Source: Agrobacterium vitis (lineage in GTDB: Bacteria > Pseudomonadota > Alphaproteobacteria > Rhizobiales > Rhizobiaceae). Taken from it: a stretch of 64,000 bases of DNA. Below are positions 43,025-52,638 of this stretch, one piece after another. The stretch spans positions 558,001 through 622,000 of the forward strand of contig NZ_CP146244.1 of NCBI RefSeq assembly GCF_037039395.1. Direction: 5' to 3'. Made by a program: the position numbers and the translations under genes. The first letter of the stretch is position 1. The number at the start of each line of letters is the position of its first letter. Below the pieces are notes generated by a model. That model was not told the DNA's origin and did not search any database. It worked only from the letters and a program-made list of their open reading frames with translations.

Positions 43025-44136
43025 GATGCAAGCCTCGTGATGAAGCAGGAAGCGCAGTCGAGCGTCATCGTGATTGTCGAGTCCGGTTCCGCTGGCCGGT
43101 CAGCCATCAGCCGCGCCGTCACGCCTGATATGTCCGCCTCGATCAGATAACGGTCGCCCTTGAAGACGGCATGTCGGACCTTCCCTGTGAGAGCTAGAGA
43201 TGGCGGAGCATGTCCATCCGTTGCGCCGAGCCGCAAATGTTCAGGCCGGATCACCAGGGCGGCGCGTTCGCCTTTCGCAAGACCATGGATGGCTGAAGTG
43301 GTGATGGTTCCAAGCGGCGTCCCGATGGTTGCCGTCTCCGTATCAATCGCCAGAATTTCGCCCTCCACCAGGCTCGCCGAGCCGATAAAATCGGCGACGA
43401 ACGTGTCGGCAGGTCGCGCATACAGCGTCACCGGGTCGGCTTTCTGGGCGATCTTGCCCTTGTTCATCACCACGACGATATCCGACAGCGCAAACGCTTC
43501 CTCCTGGTCATGGGTGACATAGACGAAAGCAATGCCGAGGCGCCGTTGCAGGTCTTTCAGCTCGATCTGCAAATGCCCGCGCATCTTGCGATCCAATGCC
43601 GAAAGCGGCTCATCAAGCAACAGCAGATGCGGCTCGGCGATGATGGCGCGGGCCACCGCCACCCGTTGCTGCTGGCCACCCGACAGCTGGTGCGGATAGC
43701 GGCTGCTGAATTCGCCCATGTGTACGGCGTCCAGCGCGCGCTTCACACGCGGTGCCGGGTCCTGTGCGCCACGGCGCAAGGTGAGGGAAAAGGCGACATT
43801 CTCGAACACGGTCAGATGCGGAAACAGGGCGTAATTCTGGAACACCGTGTTGACCGGCCGCCGCTCGGGCGGCACGCCCGCCAATGAGCGTCCGTCGAGA
43901 ACCAGCGACCCGGCATCCGGGGCCTCGAAACCGCCGATCATCCGCAGGATCGTCGTTTTGCCGCAGCCGGAGGGGCCGAGAAAGGTGGTGAAGGCGCGCT
44001 CTGGAATCTCCAGGTCCACGCCATCGACCGCACGGTTGCGGCCATAGGACTTGACGAGGCCTCTTGCGGACAAGAGCATCGGCAAACCGGTTCCGAGGTT
44101 TTGGTCCGGTGCTGTCGTATCCCATGCCTGCGTCAT
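43021..44136 (-). CDS. Polyamine-type ABC transporter ATP-binding protein (PotA class)
   Basis: The 371-residue ATPase has Walker [10 protein letters not shown] near residue 55, signature L-S-G-G-Q-Q-Q-R, Walker [12 protein letters not shown] and a switch V-T-H-D-Q. A C-terminal TOBE domain spans about residues 260-360. It powers the PotB/PotC-like channel encoded after it. It starts three bases beyond the binding-protein stop. Confidence 0.93.
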   Translation of the reverse strand: MTQAWDTTAPDQNLGTGLPMLLSARGLVKSYGRNRAVDGVDLEIPERAFTTFLGPSGCGKTTILRMIGGFEAPDAGSLVLDGRSLAGVPPERRPVNTVFQNYALFPHLTVFENVAFSLTLRRGAQDPAPRVKRALDAVHMGEFSSRYPHQLSGGQQQRVAVARAIIAEPHLLLLDEPLSALDRKMRGHLQIELKDLQRRLGIAFVYVTHDQEEAFALSDIVVVMNKGKIAQKADPVTLYARPADTFVADFIGSASLVEGEILAIDTETATIGTPLGTITTSAIHGLAKGERAALVIRPEHLRLGATDGHAPPSLALTGKVRHAVFKGDRYLIEADISGVTARLMADRPAEPDSTITMTLDCASCFITRLAS

Positions 44137-44139
44137 GCC

Positions 44140-45222
44140 TCAGCTCGCCTTGACTTCGTTCCAGATTTTCAGCCAGTCGGAATAATTGGGCGGAGCTACC
44201 GGCCACATGAAGGATTTCATCACGTCCATATCGTCAACGAAGATCGTTGCCTGTTCTTCATGCGAAAGCTTGTCACGGATAACCGAGGAGGTGGTGGCGT
44301 AATGACCGATCCGGGCCACATCGGTGGAATAGCTCGGCCCAAGCAGATAATTGATGAATTTATAGCCGATTTCGGTTTTTTCCGGCGAAAGATCGGCAGG
44401 CATGCCGAAGCAGTCGCACCAGCCCATCACGCCAGCTTTCGGCTTGGCCATGCCCATTGGCAGCTTGGCCTGTAGCTCGTCATAGGGTACGCGCCAGGAG
44501 AAGGCGCAGGAGACTTCGCCTGTGGCGAAAAGATTGGTCAGGTCGCCGATGGTCTGCCAGTAGGTGCGCAGCAGCGGCTTCTGGGTGATCAGCAGTTTCT
44601 TCGCCTCGGCCAGTTCCTTGGCCTCCATCACGAACACTTTGTCGCGCGGCACACCGGCAACCAGACCGGCGATGGCGATGGATTCCAGGGCGTAATCGCG
44701 CATGGCGAGCTGGCCGGAATATTTCGCATCGAAGAGCGTGGTATAATCAGGCTCCTTGTCGAACTTGTCCTTGCGGTAGACGATCGGGTTCAGGCCCCAG
44801 AGATAGGGAATGGCAAAGGTCTTGCCAGCCTCGTCCATTACCTTGGGTGTGGATTTGAAGACATCATACATCAGGCTGGCATTGGGAATTTTCGACAGGT
44901 CCAGCTCCTTCAGCAGACCGGCCTTGATATAGCGCCAACTGCCGTTCAGCGACGGATTGATCATGTCCCAATCGGCAGCGGCCCCGGTTTTCAGCGCGGC
45001 AAACTGTGCGTCTTCGCTGGAGAGATAGGAAAGCTTGACCTTGACGCCGGTTTCCTTTTCAAAGGCGGCAACATATTCAGGATGGCCGTTGGAGTCCCAG
45101 GTTGCCCAGACCATGTCGGAGACTGCGGCGCGTGCGATGCCCGCATTTGAAACCACCCCTGCGGCAGCACCCGCCGCCATTCCCGCCAGCACGTCACGCC
45201 GTGTGATACCTGTCCGTTTCAT
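44140..45222 (-). CDS. Polyamine-type ABC transporter periplasmic binding protein (PotD class), Tat-exported
   Basis: The 360-residue protein has a twin-arginine signal (T-R-R-D-V-L-A-G-M-A near residue 8). The body is of PotD class, with W-A-T-W-D-S-N-G-H-P at the mature start, F-A-I-P-Y-L-W-G-L-N-P-I near residue 140, and N-Y-L-L-G-P near residue 285. The ligand is unlikely to be proven putrescine or spermidine, because the operon carries amide- and ring-cleaving enzymes rather than polyamine catabolism genes. ATG 45222 is chosen; the longer frame to 45285 adds residues before the signal. Confidence 0.88.
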   Translation of the reverse strand: MKRTGITRRDVLAGMAAGAAAGVVSNAGIARAAVSDMVWATWDSNGHPEYVAAFEKETGVKVKLSYLSSEDAQFAALKTGAAADWDMINPSLNGSWRYIKAGLLKELDLSKIPNASLMYDVFKSTPKVMDEAGKTFAIPYLWGLNPIVYRKDKFDKEPDYTTLFDAKYSGQLAMRDYALESIAIAGLVAGVPRDKVFVMEAKELAEAKKLLITQKPLLRTYWQTIGDLTNLFATGEVSCAFSWRVPYDELQAKLPMGMAKPKAGVMGWCDCFGMPADLSPEKTEIGYKFINYLLGPSYSTDVARIGHYATTSSVIRDKLSHEEQATIFVDDMDVMKSFMWPVAPPNYSDWLKIWNEVKAS

Positions 45223-45327
45223 GGAGCCCCATCCGGTTCTTGTTGCGATGAGGACAGTGTGCGGACTTTCGATCGAAACGGCCATAAGGCAAAGGCAATA
45301 GTGTCTATTGCGTTGATCGAACCACCT

Positions 45328-46317
45328 TCAGCTGAGCTGCATGTGGCGCACCGGCGGAAGAGGCAAGGGGCCGGGGCGGTCGAGCGCTTGCATCTCGGTG
45401 GAGGCATTCTTGATCATCCGGCGCAGCCACGCCTGGTCTGGCGCGTGATGTTTGCGGTCGTGCCAGAGCGTATAGAAGTGCATCTGCCCCAATTCAACCG
45501 GAGCGTCCAGAACCGCGAAGGGGAAGGTTTGCGCCACCTGTTCGGCAAAGTGCCGTCCGGTGGTGAAGACGAGGTCGGAGCGGGCCAGCACGTAGGGCGC
45601 GATGGAATATTCCGGCACCGTGGCGCGGATATGCCGCTTGACGCCGAGATCGAGCAATCGTCCGTCGATGGGGCTGAATTGCGCGTCCCGTTCTGACGTC
45701 GGGGACAGATGGCTTTCCTCGAGATATTCATCGAGCCGGATGCGATCCCGGTTGCGTCGCGCAAAACGATGCGTGGATCTGACCATGCAGACGATATCGG
45801 TCTTCAGCATCGGCGCGATGCGCAGGTGCTCCGGCGGGTGGGGCCAATTGCCGATCACTGCGTCGATCCGGCCCTCAGACAATCCCGATAGCAGGTCATC
45901 CTGGGATGGCATTGGCGAGGCATCGATGGAAATGCCGGGGGCCATGTCGGTGATCGCGCCGATCAGTTGCGGCATGAACACGGTGCCGAGACAATTGCTG
46001 GCAACAATGCGAAAATGACGAACGGATGCGGCGGGATCGAAAGCGGTCGGAGAAATCAGGTGGGTATCGATCCGTCCGAGAATGTCATTCATAGCCGAGC
46101 GCAGCGCCAGCCCGCGCTCGGTCGGCACCAGCGCGCTGCCGGAACGCACCAGCAGCGGGTCCTGAAAAATATCGCGCAGCCGCTTCAGGGTCAGGCTGAC
46201 GGTCGGCTGCGCCTGGCCCAGCAGATCGGCTGTGCGCGACACGCTGCATTCCGTCAGCAGCAAGCGCAGGGTGCGCATCATACGGATATCGAGATTTGCA
46301 TAGGCCTGCTCCGACAT
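45328..46317 (-). CDS. LysR-family transcriptional regulator
   Basis: The 329-residue protein has an N-terminal helix-turn-helix at about residues 18-75 (L-L-T-E-C-S-V-S-R-T-A-D-L-L-G-Q-A-Q-P-T-V-S-L-T-L-K-R-L). A periplasmic-binding-like effector domain follows. It resembles the NodD/TrpI-like LysR group in its L-V-P-T-E-R-G-L segment. It lies 105 bp upstream of the transporter operon in the same direction and is the likely activator. ATG 46317 has an AAGGAG site; the longer frame to 46494 does not. Confidence 0.9.
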   Translation of the reverse strand: MSEQAYANLDIRMMRTLRLLLTECSVSRTADLLGQAQPTVSLTLKRLRDIFQDPLLVRSGSALVPTERGLALRSAMNDILGRIDTHLISPTAFDPAASVRHFRIVASNCLGTVFMPQLIGAITDMAPGISIDASPMPSQDDLLSGLSEGRIDAVIGNWPHPPEHLRIAPMLKTDIVCMVRSTHRFARRNRDRIRLDEYLEESHLSPTSERDAQFSPIDGRLLDLGVKRHIRATVPEYSIAPYVLARSDLVFTTGRHFAEQVAQTFPFAVLDAPVELGQMHFYTLWHDRKHHAPDQAWLRRMIKNASTEMQALDRPGPLPLPPVRHMQLS

Positions 46318-46586
46318 GCTCGTACTCCTTTGACGGTGAGTAACTTGATGAAAAGCATTTTCTATGCCAGTTGCCGGCTGGGTAACGGGGGCCTTTCCGC
46401 TTTCGAGCCTATGCCAGGCGACCCCGCCGCCAGCACAGGTCCCAAGCACAATGAGGCGGTTTCGCCCGGTCATTGGGTCTTGGCGCATAGTCATATGTAA
46501 CGGATTGGGGACCCTGCGGCGTTACGGCACCTTTCTTGCATCTCTGTTTTCAAAAGAGCGTCAAGCGCAACAATAAGGGGAAACTC

Positions 46587-48236
46587 ATGGCGAAAACTGT
46601 TCAAGACGATGCTAGCGAGGCAGGTAAGCTGCTGTCCGTACGAGGATTGACTGTCGGCTTGCCGCCGGGCATGGACCGCCGATATGCGGTGGAAGATATG
46701 TCCTTCGACCTGAAGGCTGGAGAAATTCTCTGCATTATCGGCGAATCCGGCTCGGGCAAATCCGTGACGGCCAATGCCACGATGGGACTTCTGGCACAGT
46801 CTCTCCACATTGTATCCGGCAGCATTATGCTGGAGGGCCAGGAACTGGTGGGGGCCGATGACGCCACCTTGCGCGCGTTGCGTGGCCGGGTCGTTTCGAT
46901 GATTTTCCAAGACCCTTTGTCGGCGCTCAACCCGCTGATGACCGTAGGCGATCAGATCGCCGAGGTCATGGAAGCTCACGGCATTGGCACGCAGCAGGAG
47001 CGCAGGGTCCGCGTTCTCGAGTTGATCACCGAAGTGGGGCTGCCGGACCCGGAACTGATGCAGCATCAATATCCCTTCCGATTGTCCGGCGGTCAACGAC
47101 AGCGCGTGATGATTGCCATGGCGCTGGCGCTTGAACCGAAGGTGTTGATCGCCGACGAGCCGACCACCGCCCTCGACGTGACAACACAGGCGCAGATCCT
47201 TGAACTGATCGCGTCTATCCAACGCCGCAAGCAGATGAGTGTAATGTTCATTACCCATGATTTCGGCGTGGTGGCCGAGATTGCCGACCGTGTGATTGTC
47301 ATGGAAAAGGGGCATGTCGTCGAACAAGGGCCGGCATCCGTGGTGCTGAAAAACCCTGATCATCCCTATACGCAAAGGCTGCTTGCCGCCGTGCCGCGTA
47401 TGCGCGCCACCGACCGCGACAATGAGGCGGATACCCCCGTTGTTCTGGAGGCCCGAAATCTCTGCAAGACCTATGGCACAAGTTCAGGTTTCCTGTCGAA
47501 AGGACGCGTGATCAAGGCGGTCGATGATGTCTCGTTCACGATCGCCAAAGGCCGGACGCTGGGTATTGTTGGGGAATCCGGGTCGGGGAAATCATCGCTT
47601 GGGCGTCTTCTCGTCAAGCTGATGAACAGCGATTCCGGCGAAATCCTCTTCGGTGGCCGTGATATTGCACCCCTGTCGGAAGAGGCCTTCCGCCCGATGC
47701 GGCCCTATATCCAGATGATCTTTCAAGACCCTTTCGCCTCCCTCAATCCCCGTCAGACCATCGGCCGCATCTTGACCGTCGGTCCGGTGGCGCAGGCGAC
47801 GCCCATCCATGAGGCGAGAACACGGGCGATGCGGCTTCTGGAGCGGGTCGGTCTCGATGCAGGCGCTTATGACCGGTATCCGCATGAATTTTCAGGCGGC
47901 CAGCGGCAGCGTATCGGCATAGCCCGCGCATTGATGTTCAATCCCATGCTGATCGTTGCGGATGAAGCCGTTTCGGCGCTCGATGTTTCGATCCAGGCGC
48001 AGATCCTTCAGCTTCTGACGGAAGTGCAACAGGAAATGAAACTGGCCATGGCCTTTATCACCCATGATCTGCGCGTCGCCAGCCAGATCTGCGATGAGAT
48101 CGCGGTGATGTATAAGGGCCGTATTGTTGAATACGGACCACCCTCGCAGATCTTCCGCAACCCTACCCATGACTATACCCGCCAACTCGTCTCCGCTATT
48201 CCCGGCAGCGAATGGGAACCTGCCGTGATGGCATAA
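46587..48236 (+). CDS. Fused oligopeptide-type ABC transporter ATPase (DppD-DppF fusion)
   Basis: The 549-residue protein joins two full nucleotide-binding domains. The first (about residues 10-260) has G-E-S-G-S-G-K-S and L-S-G-G-Q-R-Q-R. The second (about residues 285-540) has G-E-S-G-S-G-K-S-S-L-G-R and F-S-G-G-Q-R-Q-R, with a D-P-x-x-S-L-N-P-R segment. Each is followed by the P-x-H-x-Y-T-x-x-L/R-L tail typical of peptide importers. It should energise the binding protein and permeases encoded from 50798 to 54512. It is separated from them by a MarR gene and an oxidase gene. The ATG has an AAGGGGA site. Confidence 0.92.
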   Translation: MAKTVQDDASEAGKLLSVRGLTVGLPPGMDRRYAVEDMSFDLKAGEILCIIGESGSGKSVTANATMGLLAQSLHIVSGSIMLEGQELVGADDATLRALRGRVVSMIFQDPLSALNPLMTVGDQIAEVMEAHGIGTQQERRVRVLELITEVGLPDPELMQHQYPFRLSGGQRQRVMIAMALALEPKVLIADEPTTALDVTTQAQILELIASIQRRKQMSVMFITHDFGVVAEIADRVIVMEKGHVVEQGPASVVLKNPDHPYTQRLLAAVPRMRATDRDNEADTPVVLEARNLCKTYGTSSGFLSKGRVIKAVDDVSFTIAKGRTLGIVGESGSGKSSLGRLLVKLMNSDSGEILFGGRDIAPLSEEAFRPMRPYIQMIFQDPFASLNPRQTIGRILTVGPVAQATPIHEARTRAMRLLERVGLDAGAYDRYPHEFSGGQRQRIGIARALMFNPMLIVADEAVSALDVSIQAQILQLLTEVQQEMKLAMAFITHDLRVASQICDEIAVMYKGRIVEYGPPSQIFRNPTHDYTRQLVSAIPGSEWEPAVMA

Positions 48237-48623
48237 TGCCCACATTGGCCTGGCCCGGCTTCAGCTCGAAATGACCTTGGGTGCTTGTCCTCAATCGAGG
48301 TTCGGTTGCCTGCCAATCGTGCAGGAATGGGTATGTCTTCTGGCTGATCGGCTATATATTGGGCGATATTGCGAGATGCGTAAATTTGCATCTTCAATCT
48401 CAAAAAAATAGTTGCAAATGTCCATTAATGGGCGTTCAATCCTATCAAGAAGAGAGTAGGCCATAGAATGGTCCCACGTCCTTTCGTCACTATCACGGGT
48501 TCAACAAACTGAAAAAATTGTGCTTTCGGGCGTAAACCGAAAATCGGTTAATTGTGTCTTTCGCTTGAGTAGCTGTACGGCGGGGTGTTTTTTGTTGATG
48601 GCGGTGGGGCAGGGGGCGACCAG
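48237..48623. other. 387-bp intergenic region before the MarR gene
   Basis: I see no coding sequence here. It holds a short inverted repeat AGATGC (48374-48379) and GCATCT (48388-48393), which could be an operator for the MarR regulator. An AT-rich zone follows at about 48400-48440. No terminator with a T tract is evident after the ATPase gene. Confidence 0.4.
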
Positions 48624-49073
48624 ATGGCGGCGGTAGAACTGGATGTTCTGGAAAATGTCCTTAGCTATTACATCCGCACGATCAACATGGCGGTTTCCCG
48701 TGATCTCGATCAGAAACTTGGTAAGCTCGAAGTTGCCAAGGGGACCGGCAAGATCACCACGCTGCTGCTGGTCGATAGCCATCCGGGCATCCGGTCTTCT
48801 GTCATCGCGCAACTGATCTTCAAGGACCGGTCGGCCATGGTGCGGCTGGTGGATCAGATGGAAGAGCAGGAACTGCTGCGCCGTGAGGCGGATGATGACG
48901 ATAACCGCGCTCAGGGGCTGTTCATCACACCCAAGGGTGCTGCGCTGGCAAAACGTGTTCGTCCCCTCGTGGTGAAGCAATCGCGGGATTTCTTTCCCGA
49001 TATTACCGACGAAGAACATCAGATGCTGATTTCAGTACTCGGACGTACTTATCGGCGCATCGTGGGGCTTTAG
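48624..49073 (+). CDS. MarR-family transcriptional regulator
   Basis: The 149-residue protein has the MarR winged helix: I-R-S-S-V-I-A-Q-L-I-F-K-D-R-S-A-M-V-R-L-V-D as recognition helices. The wing is L-L-R-R-E-A-D-D-D-D-N-R-A-Q-G-L-F-I-T-P-K-G (about residues 56-108). Proteins of this family usually repress nearby genes and release DNA on binding a small ligand. It sits between the ATPase and the oxidase of the peptide-type system, so it most likely controls that system. ATG 48624 follows a GGGGG-rich site; a GTG at 48585 is an alternative start. Confidence 0.87.
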   Translation: MAAVELDVLENVLSYYIRTINMAVSRDLDQKLGKLEVAKGTGKITTLLLVDSHPGIRSSVIAQLIFKDRSAMVRLVDQMEEQELLRREADDDDNRAQGLFITPKGAALAKRVRPLVVKQSRDFFPDITDEEHQMLISVLGRTYRRIVGL

Positions 49074-49085
49074 GGCTTGCCCTAC

Positions 49086-49225
49086 TGCATAATTCCTTAA
49101 ATCGGAATCGATTTCAGGAGAAAATTATGCAGCAGATATAAAGAGCTACAGCGCCGTGCGCCATATATGGCGCACGGCGCTGTAGAGTTTGTCAGAGAAA
49201 AGTGGAACCCGCATTTCCCGAAACA
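49086..49225 (+). repeat. Mosaic palindromic intergenic element, copy 1
   Basis: Three parts lie end to end. The first is an imperfect palindrome, 49086-49131, bounded by TGCATAATT and AATTATGCA. The second is a perfect 40-bp palindrome, 49146-49185, centred on CCATATATGG. The third is a segment with GTTTGTCAGAGAAAAGTGG at 49187-49205. Parts recur at 52471 (first and second) and at 54528 and 60820 (third). The pattern resembles rhizobial intergenic mosaic elements. It falls between the MarR and oxidase genes. Confidence 0.8.
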
Positions 49226-49262
49226 ACAAACAACAACTGCCAGCTTGAGGAGTTTTTCTGCC

Positions 49263-50594
49263 ATGCCAGGTCCCTATGTCGTTCCCGTCCACGGGGATGC
49301 GGAACTACCGAGCCATGTGGATGTCGTTGTTATCGGCGGCGGCATTATCGGTACATCCACGGCGCTCGAACTTGCCGATCAGGGACTGAGAGTGGCGCTC
49401 TGCGAAAAAGGCGGCATCGGCCACGAACAGTCCAGCCGCAACTGGGGTTGGGTGCGGATTTCCAGGCGCGATCCGCGCGAAGTGCCGCTGATGGCCGAGT
49501 CGCTGCGCATCTGGGCCGATCTTAACCGCCGCACGGGCCGGGAAACCGGATTCAAGCGCTCTGGCATCGTGTTTACCTGCGCCACCGAGAAGGAATTTGC
49601 CGAACACGAGCGCTGGAACAGCAATCTGGACGGCTACCAGATCGAAAGCCGGATGCTGAGCGCCAAGGAGTTCCGGGAGAAATATCCAGGCTCCGACATG
49701 AACATTGCCGGTGCGCTTTACACAGTGGGCGATTGCCGCGCCGAACCGCAGAAGGCCGCACCCGCTATTGCCGAGGCGGCCCGCGACCGGGGCGCTTTCA
49801 TCCTCACCGAATGCGCGGTGCGGGGTCTTCAGCTTTCCGGCGGCAAGGTGTCGGGTGTGGTGACGGAGCGCGGCGAGATCGCCTGTCAGTCCGTCGTTCT
49901 GGCGGGTGGTGCATGGTCCAACCTGTTCTGCGGCAATAACGGCCTCGACCTTCCGCAGTTGAAAGTGATGAATTCCGTGCTGCGCACCAAGCCGCTGGAG
50001 GGTGGACCGGAGGAGGCCATCTGGTCGAATGGATTTGCCATTCGCAAGCGGTCGGATGGCGGCTACACGATTGCCAACGGCTTTCAGAACATCGTCGATA
50101 TCGTACCGGCCTCTTTCCGGTATGCCCGCAATTTCCTGCCCGCGCTGCGCCACGAATGGCGCTCCCTCGATCTGCGGCTGACGGGCCGGTTCTTCGATGA
50201 GTGGCGCATTCCGCGCCGCTGGTCGCTCGATGAGGCGTCTCCTTTCGAATACAACCGCGTGCTGGACCCGGTGCCGTCAAAGGCGATGACCGACGGAGCG
50301 CTCGCCCAACTCAAGAAGGCCTTCCCGATCTTCGAAAAGGCGGAGATTTCACAGCGCTGGGCCGGCATGATCGATGTGACGCCCGATGCCATTCCGGTCA
50401 TCGATGCCATCAATGCAATCCCAGGCTTTCACGTCGCCACCGGCTTTTCCGGCCATGGTTTCGGTATCGGGCCAGCTGCCGGTCGGCTGATGGCCGATAT
50501 CGTCACGGGACGCAACCCGATCGTCGATCGCAAGGATTTCCGGTTCAGCCGCTTTAGCGATGGCTCGAAAATCGAACTGATCAGCGGCTTTTGA
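49263..50594 (+). CDS. FAD-dependent amine/D-amino-acid oxidoreductase (DadA/DAO family)
   Basis: The 443-residue protein has the FAD motif V-V-V-I-G-G-G-I-I-G-T-S near residue 21. The DAO-family segment is R-N-W-G-W-V-R near residue 60, and the C-terminal signature is G-F-S-G-H-G-F-G-I-G-P-A-A-G near residue 398. Such enzymes oxidise the C-N bond of D-amino acids, sarcosine-like compounds or opines. It probably degrades what the adjacent transporter imports. ATG 49263 has a GAGGAG site. The longer frame runs into the repeat element upstream. The element shortly before the gene could affect its expression. Confidence 0.9.
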   Translation: MPGPYVVPVHGDAELPSHVDVVVIGGGIIGTSTALELADQGLRVALCEKGGIGHEQSSRNWGWVRISRRDPREVPLMAESLRIWADLNRRTGRETGFKRSGIVFTCATEKEFAEHERWNSNLDGYQIESRMLSAKEFREKYPGSDMNIAGALYTVGDCRAEPQKAAPAIAEAARDRGAFILTECAVRGLQLSGGKVSGVVTERGEIACQSVVLAGGAWSNLFCGNNGLDLPQLKVMNSVLRTKPLEGGPEEAIWSNGFAIRKRSDGGYTIANGFQNIVDIVPASFRYARNFLPALRHEWRSLDLRLTGRFFDEWRIPRRWSLDEASPFEYNRVLDPVPSKAMTDGALAQLKKAFPIFEKAEISQRWAGMIDVTPDAIPVIDAINAIPGFHVATGFSGHGFGIGPAAGRLMADIVTGRNPIVDRKDFRFSRFSDGSKIELISGF

Positions 50595-50651
50595 ACGCGG
50601 CATGGCTTATGCGAAGGCTTCGAAGATGCTCACGCATCCTCGCCTTCATAC

Positions 50652-50692
50652 TTCGAATATCTCAAATGCATCAGAGGCTTGAGATATTCGAA
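50652..50692. promoter_or_regulatory. Inverted repeat before the binding-protein gene
   Basis: Arms of 14 bp, TTCGAATATCTCAA (50652-50665) and TTGAGATATTCGAA (50679-50692), are perfect and separated by 13 bp. They lie in the 203-bp gap between the oxidase and binding-protein genes. With no T tract it is more likely an operator or an RNA-stability stem than a terminator. Confidence 0.6.
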
Positions 50693-50797
50693 AATGCAAT
50701 ACGGCGCACCATTTTCAATGGTTTGCCATATTAAATCGCTCCGGCAGAGAGCGAGCAGGATGAAGGTCGATAACCACCAGAAAAAAGGGAACATGCA

Positions 50798-52462
50798 ATG
50801 TCCGATAAGGAACGCAATTCGATACCGCATCCCACGCGTCGCCAGACGCTTGGTCTCATGGCGCTTGGAGCGTCCGGCGTGCTTCTCTCGGGACTCTCAG
50901 GCATTCGCGCGGCCAGTGCCGCGACCAAATCGATCAAGGGGCAACTGACTGTCGGCTTTTCGCAGGAGCCGACGGTTTTCAATCCGCATATGCCTCATAT
51001 CGAAGTGGATGAAGGCATTCATTTCAGCATATTCGATACGCTGTTCAGCGTTGACGCCGCTGGCAAATTCGTTCCGGGGTTGGCCGTGGAAGTGCCGAGC
51101 GTCGAAAACGGCGGTATTTCCGCCGATGGCCTGAAGTGGAAGGTCAAGCTGCGCGACGGCGTGACATGGCATGACGGCAAACCGTTCACCGCTGAAGACG
51201 TCAAGGCAACGCTCGAACTGTTGGTCGATGCCAATTTCCGCAGCTGGCGTAAGACCGGACATGAATTCGTCCGCGACCTGACCGTTGTTTCGCCCACGGA
51301 AATTACCTGGCGGATGGACAAGCCCTTCGCGCCCTATCCGTCCATCCTCGCCTCGACCTTCATCACGCCGAAACATCTTCTGTCTGCCAGCGCCGATCCG
51401 AACAATGCGCCGTTTAACACCGCGCCGGTTGGCACCGGTCCGTTCAAATGGGCTGAGCGGGTCGCTGGAGATCATATCCTGCTGGCTGCCAACCCGGACT
51501 ATTTTGGTGACGGCCCCTATGTCGAAAAGCTGATTTACAAATACGTTCCCGATCTGAATGTCATGTACACCCAGTTCAAGACGGGTGACATCGATGTGGT
51601 CGGCCTGCAATGGATCACGCCCGATCACTACGAGGAAGCCAAGGGGCTGGATGGCAAGGTGGTCAATGTGGTGCCGGGTTCGACGGTGGAATCCTTCACC
51701 TTCAACATGGAGCGCCCGCAGTTCAAGGAAGCGGCGGTGCGCGAAGCGCTGTATGCCGCCATCGACAAGCAGTCGATTATCGAAGCGCTCTATTACGGAC
51801 TGCCGACCCCCACCGAAAGCTACGTTCCGCAGCAGTCCTTCTACTTCAATCCTGATTTGCCGAAGCATGAATATGATATCGCCAAGGCCAAGAAGCTGCT
51901 GGATGACGCTGGCTGGATGGCCGGTAGCGACGGCATTCGCGCCAAGGGTGGGGTTAAACTATCTTTCACCTGCTCGACGACAGCAGGCAACCATATCCGC
52001 GAACAGGTGCAGCAATTCCTGCAACAATCCTTCAAGGATATCGGCGTGGAAATGACTATTTCCAACTTGCCGCCAGCGGTGATGTGGGGGGATTACTGGA
52101 CGCTGTCGAAGTTCGATGCCGTTATCGTCGGTCTGGATTTCCTGACGGGGTCCGATCCTGACACCTCCAATTTCTTCCGGTCTACGGCCATCCCGGCCAA
52201 GGGCGGTTCCGGCCAGAACACCTGGCAGTTTTCCAACCAGCAAGTAGACGAGTTGCTCACCACGGGTGGCGAATTGTTCGTTCCGGAGGAGCGCAAGGCC
52301 GTTTACCTGAAGATCCAGGAGATCATGCGCAAGGAACTGCCGCTTCTGCCAATGTTCCAGTATGCGACCGTGCGCGGCCACAAGCAGGGCGTCGAGAACG
52401 TGACGCCCAACGTGAATGTGCGCATCGACACCTGGAACGTCGCCACCTGGCGCTGGGCCTAA
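50798..52462 (+). CDS. Peptide/opine-type ABC transporter substrate-binding protein (family 5), Tat-exported
   Basis: The 554-residue protein has a twin-arginine signal (T-R-R-Q-T-L-G-L near residue 13). A family 5 (DppA/OppA class) body follows. It shows W-K-V-K-L-R-D-G-V-T-W-H-D-G-K-P-F-T-A-E-D-V near residues 112-133, and the late P-L-L-P-M-F-Q-Y segment. Such proteins carry peptides, opines or nickel chelates. The oxidase next door favours an opine or amino-acid derivative, which is inference. An AAAAAAGGGA stretch precedes the ATG. Confidence 0.92.
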   Translation: MSDKERNSIPHPTRRQTLGLMALGASGVLLSGLSGIRAASAATKSIKGQLTVGFSQEPTVFNPHMPHIEVDEGIHFSIFDTLFSVDAAGKFVPGLAVEVPSVENGGISADGLKWKVKLRDGVTWHDGKPFTAEDVKATLELLVDANFRSWRKTGHEFVRDLTVVSPTEITWRMDKPFAPYPSILASTFITPKHLLSASADPNNAPFNTAPVGTGPFKWAERVAGDHILLAANPDYFGDGPYVEKLIYKYVPDLNVMYTQFKTGDIDVVGLQWITPDHYEEAKGLDGKVVNVVPGSTVESFTFNMERPQFKEAAVREALYAAIDKQSIIEALYYGLPTPTESYVPQQSFYFNPDLPKHEYDIAKAKKLLDDAGWMAGSDGIRAKGGVKLSFTCSTTAGNHIREQVQQFLQQSFKDIGVEMTISNLPPAVMWGDYWTLSKFDAVIVGLDFLTGSDPDTSNFFRSTAIPAKGGSGQNTWQFSNQQVDELLTTGGELFVPEERKAVYLKIQEIMRKELPLLPMFQYATVRGHKQGVENVTPNVNVRIDTWNVATWRWA

Positions 52463-52470
52463 CGACATGT

Positions 52471-52600
52471 TGCATAAATCTTTAAACCGGAATCGGTTTA
52501 AAGAGAGAATTATGCAACGAATATAAGGAGCTACAGCGAACCTTTGTGCGCCATATATGGCGCACGGCGCTGTAGTGCGCCGGACGCCTCGGCGTCCGGC
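52471..52600 (+). repeat. Mosaic palindromic intergenic element, copy 2, with an added hairpin
   Basis: The first palindrome spans 52471-52516 (TGCATA to TATGCA, with inner arms TTTAAACCG and CGGTTTAAA). The second is 52546-52565 (GTGCGCCATA and its complement); its outer left arm has diverged from copy 1. A separate perfect hairpin GCCGGACGCC-TC-GGCGTCCGGC lies at 52579-52600. The element fills the gap between the binding-protein and permease genes and could set their relative expression. Confidence 0.8.
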
Positions 52601-52638
52601 ATGCCTGAGCCCGTTCACCCATGAACCGGAGCCTGCCT

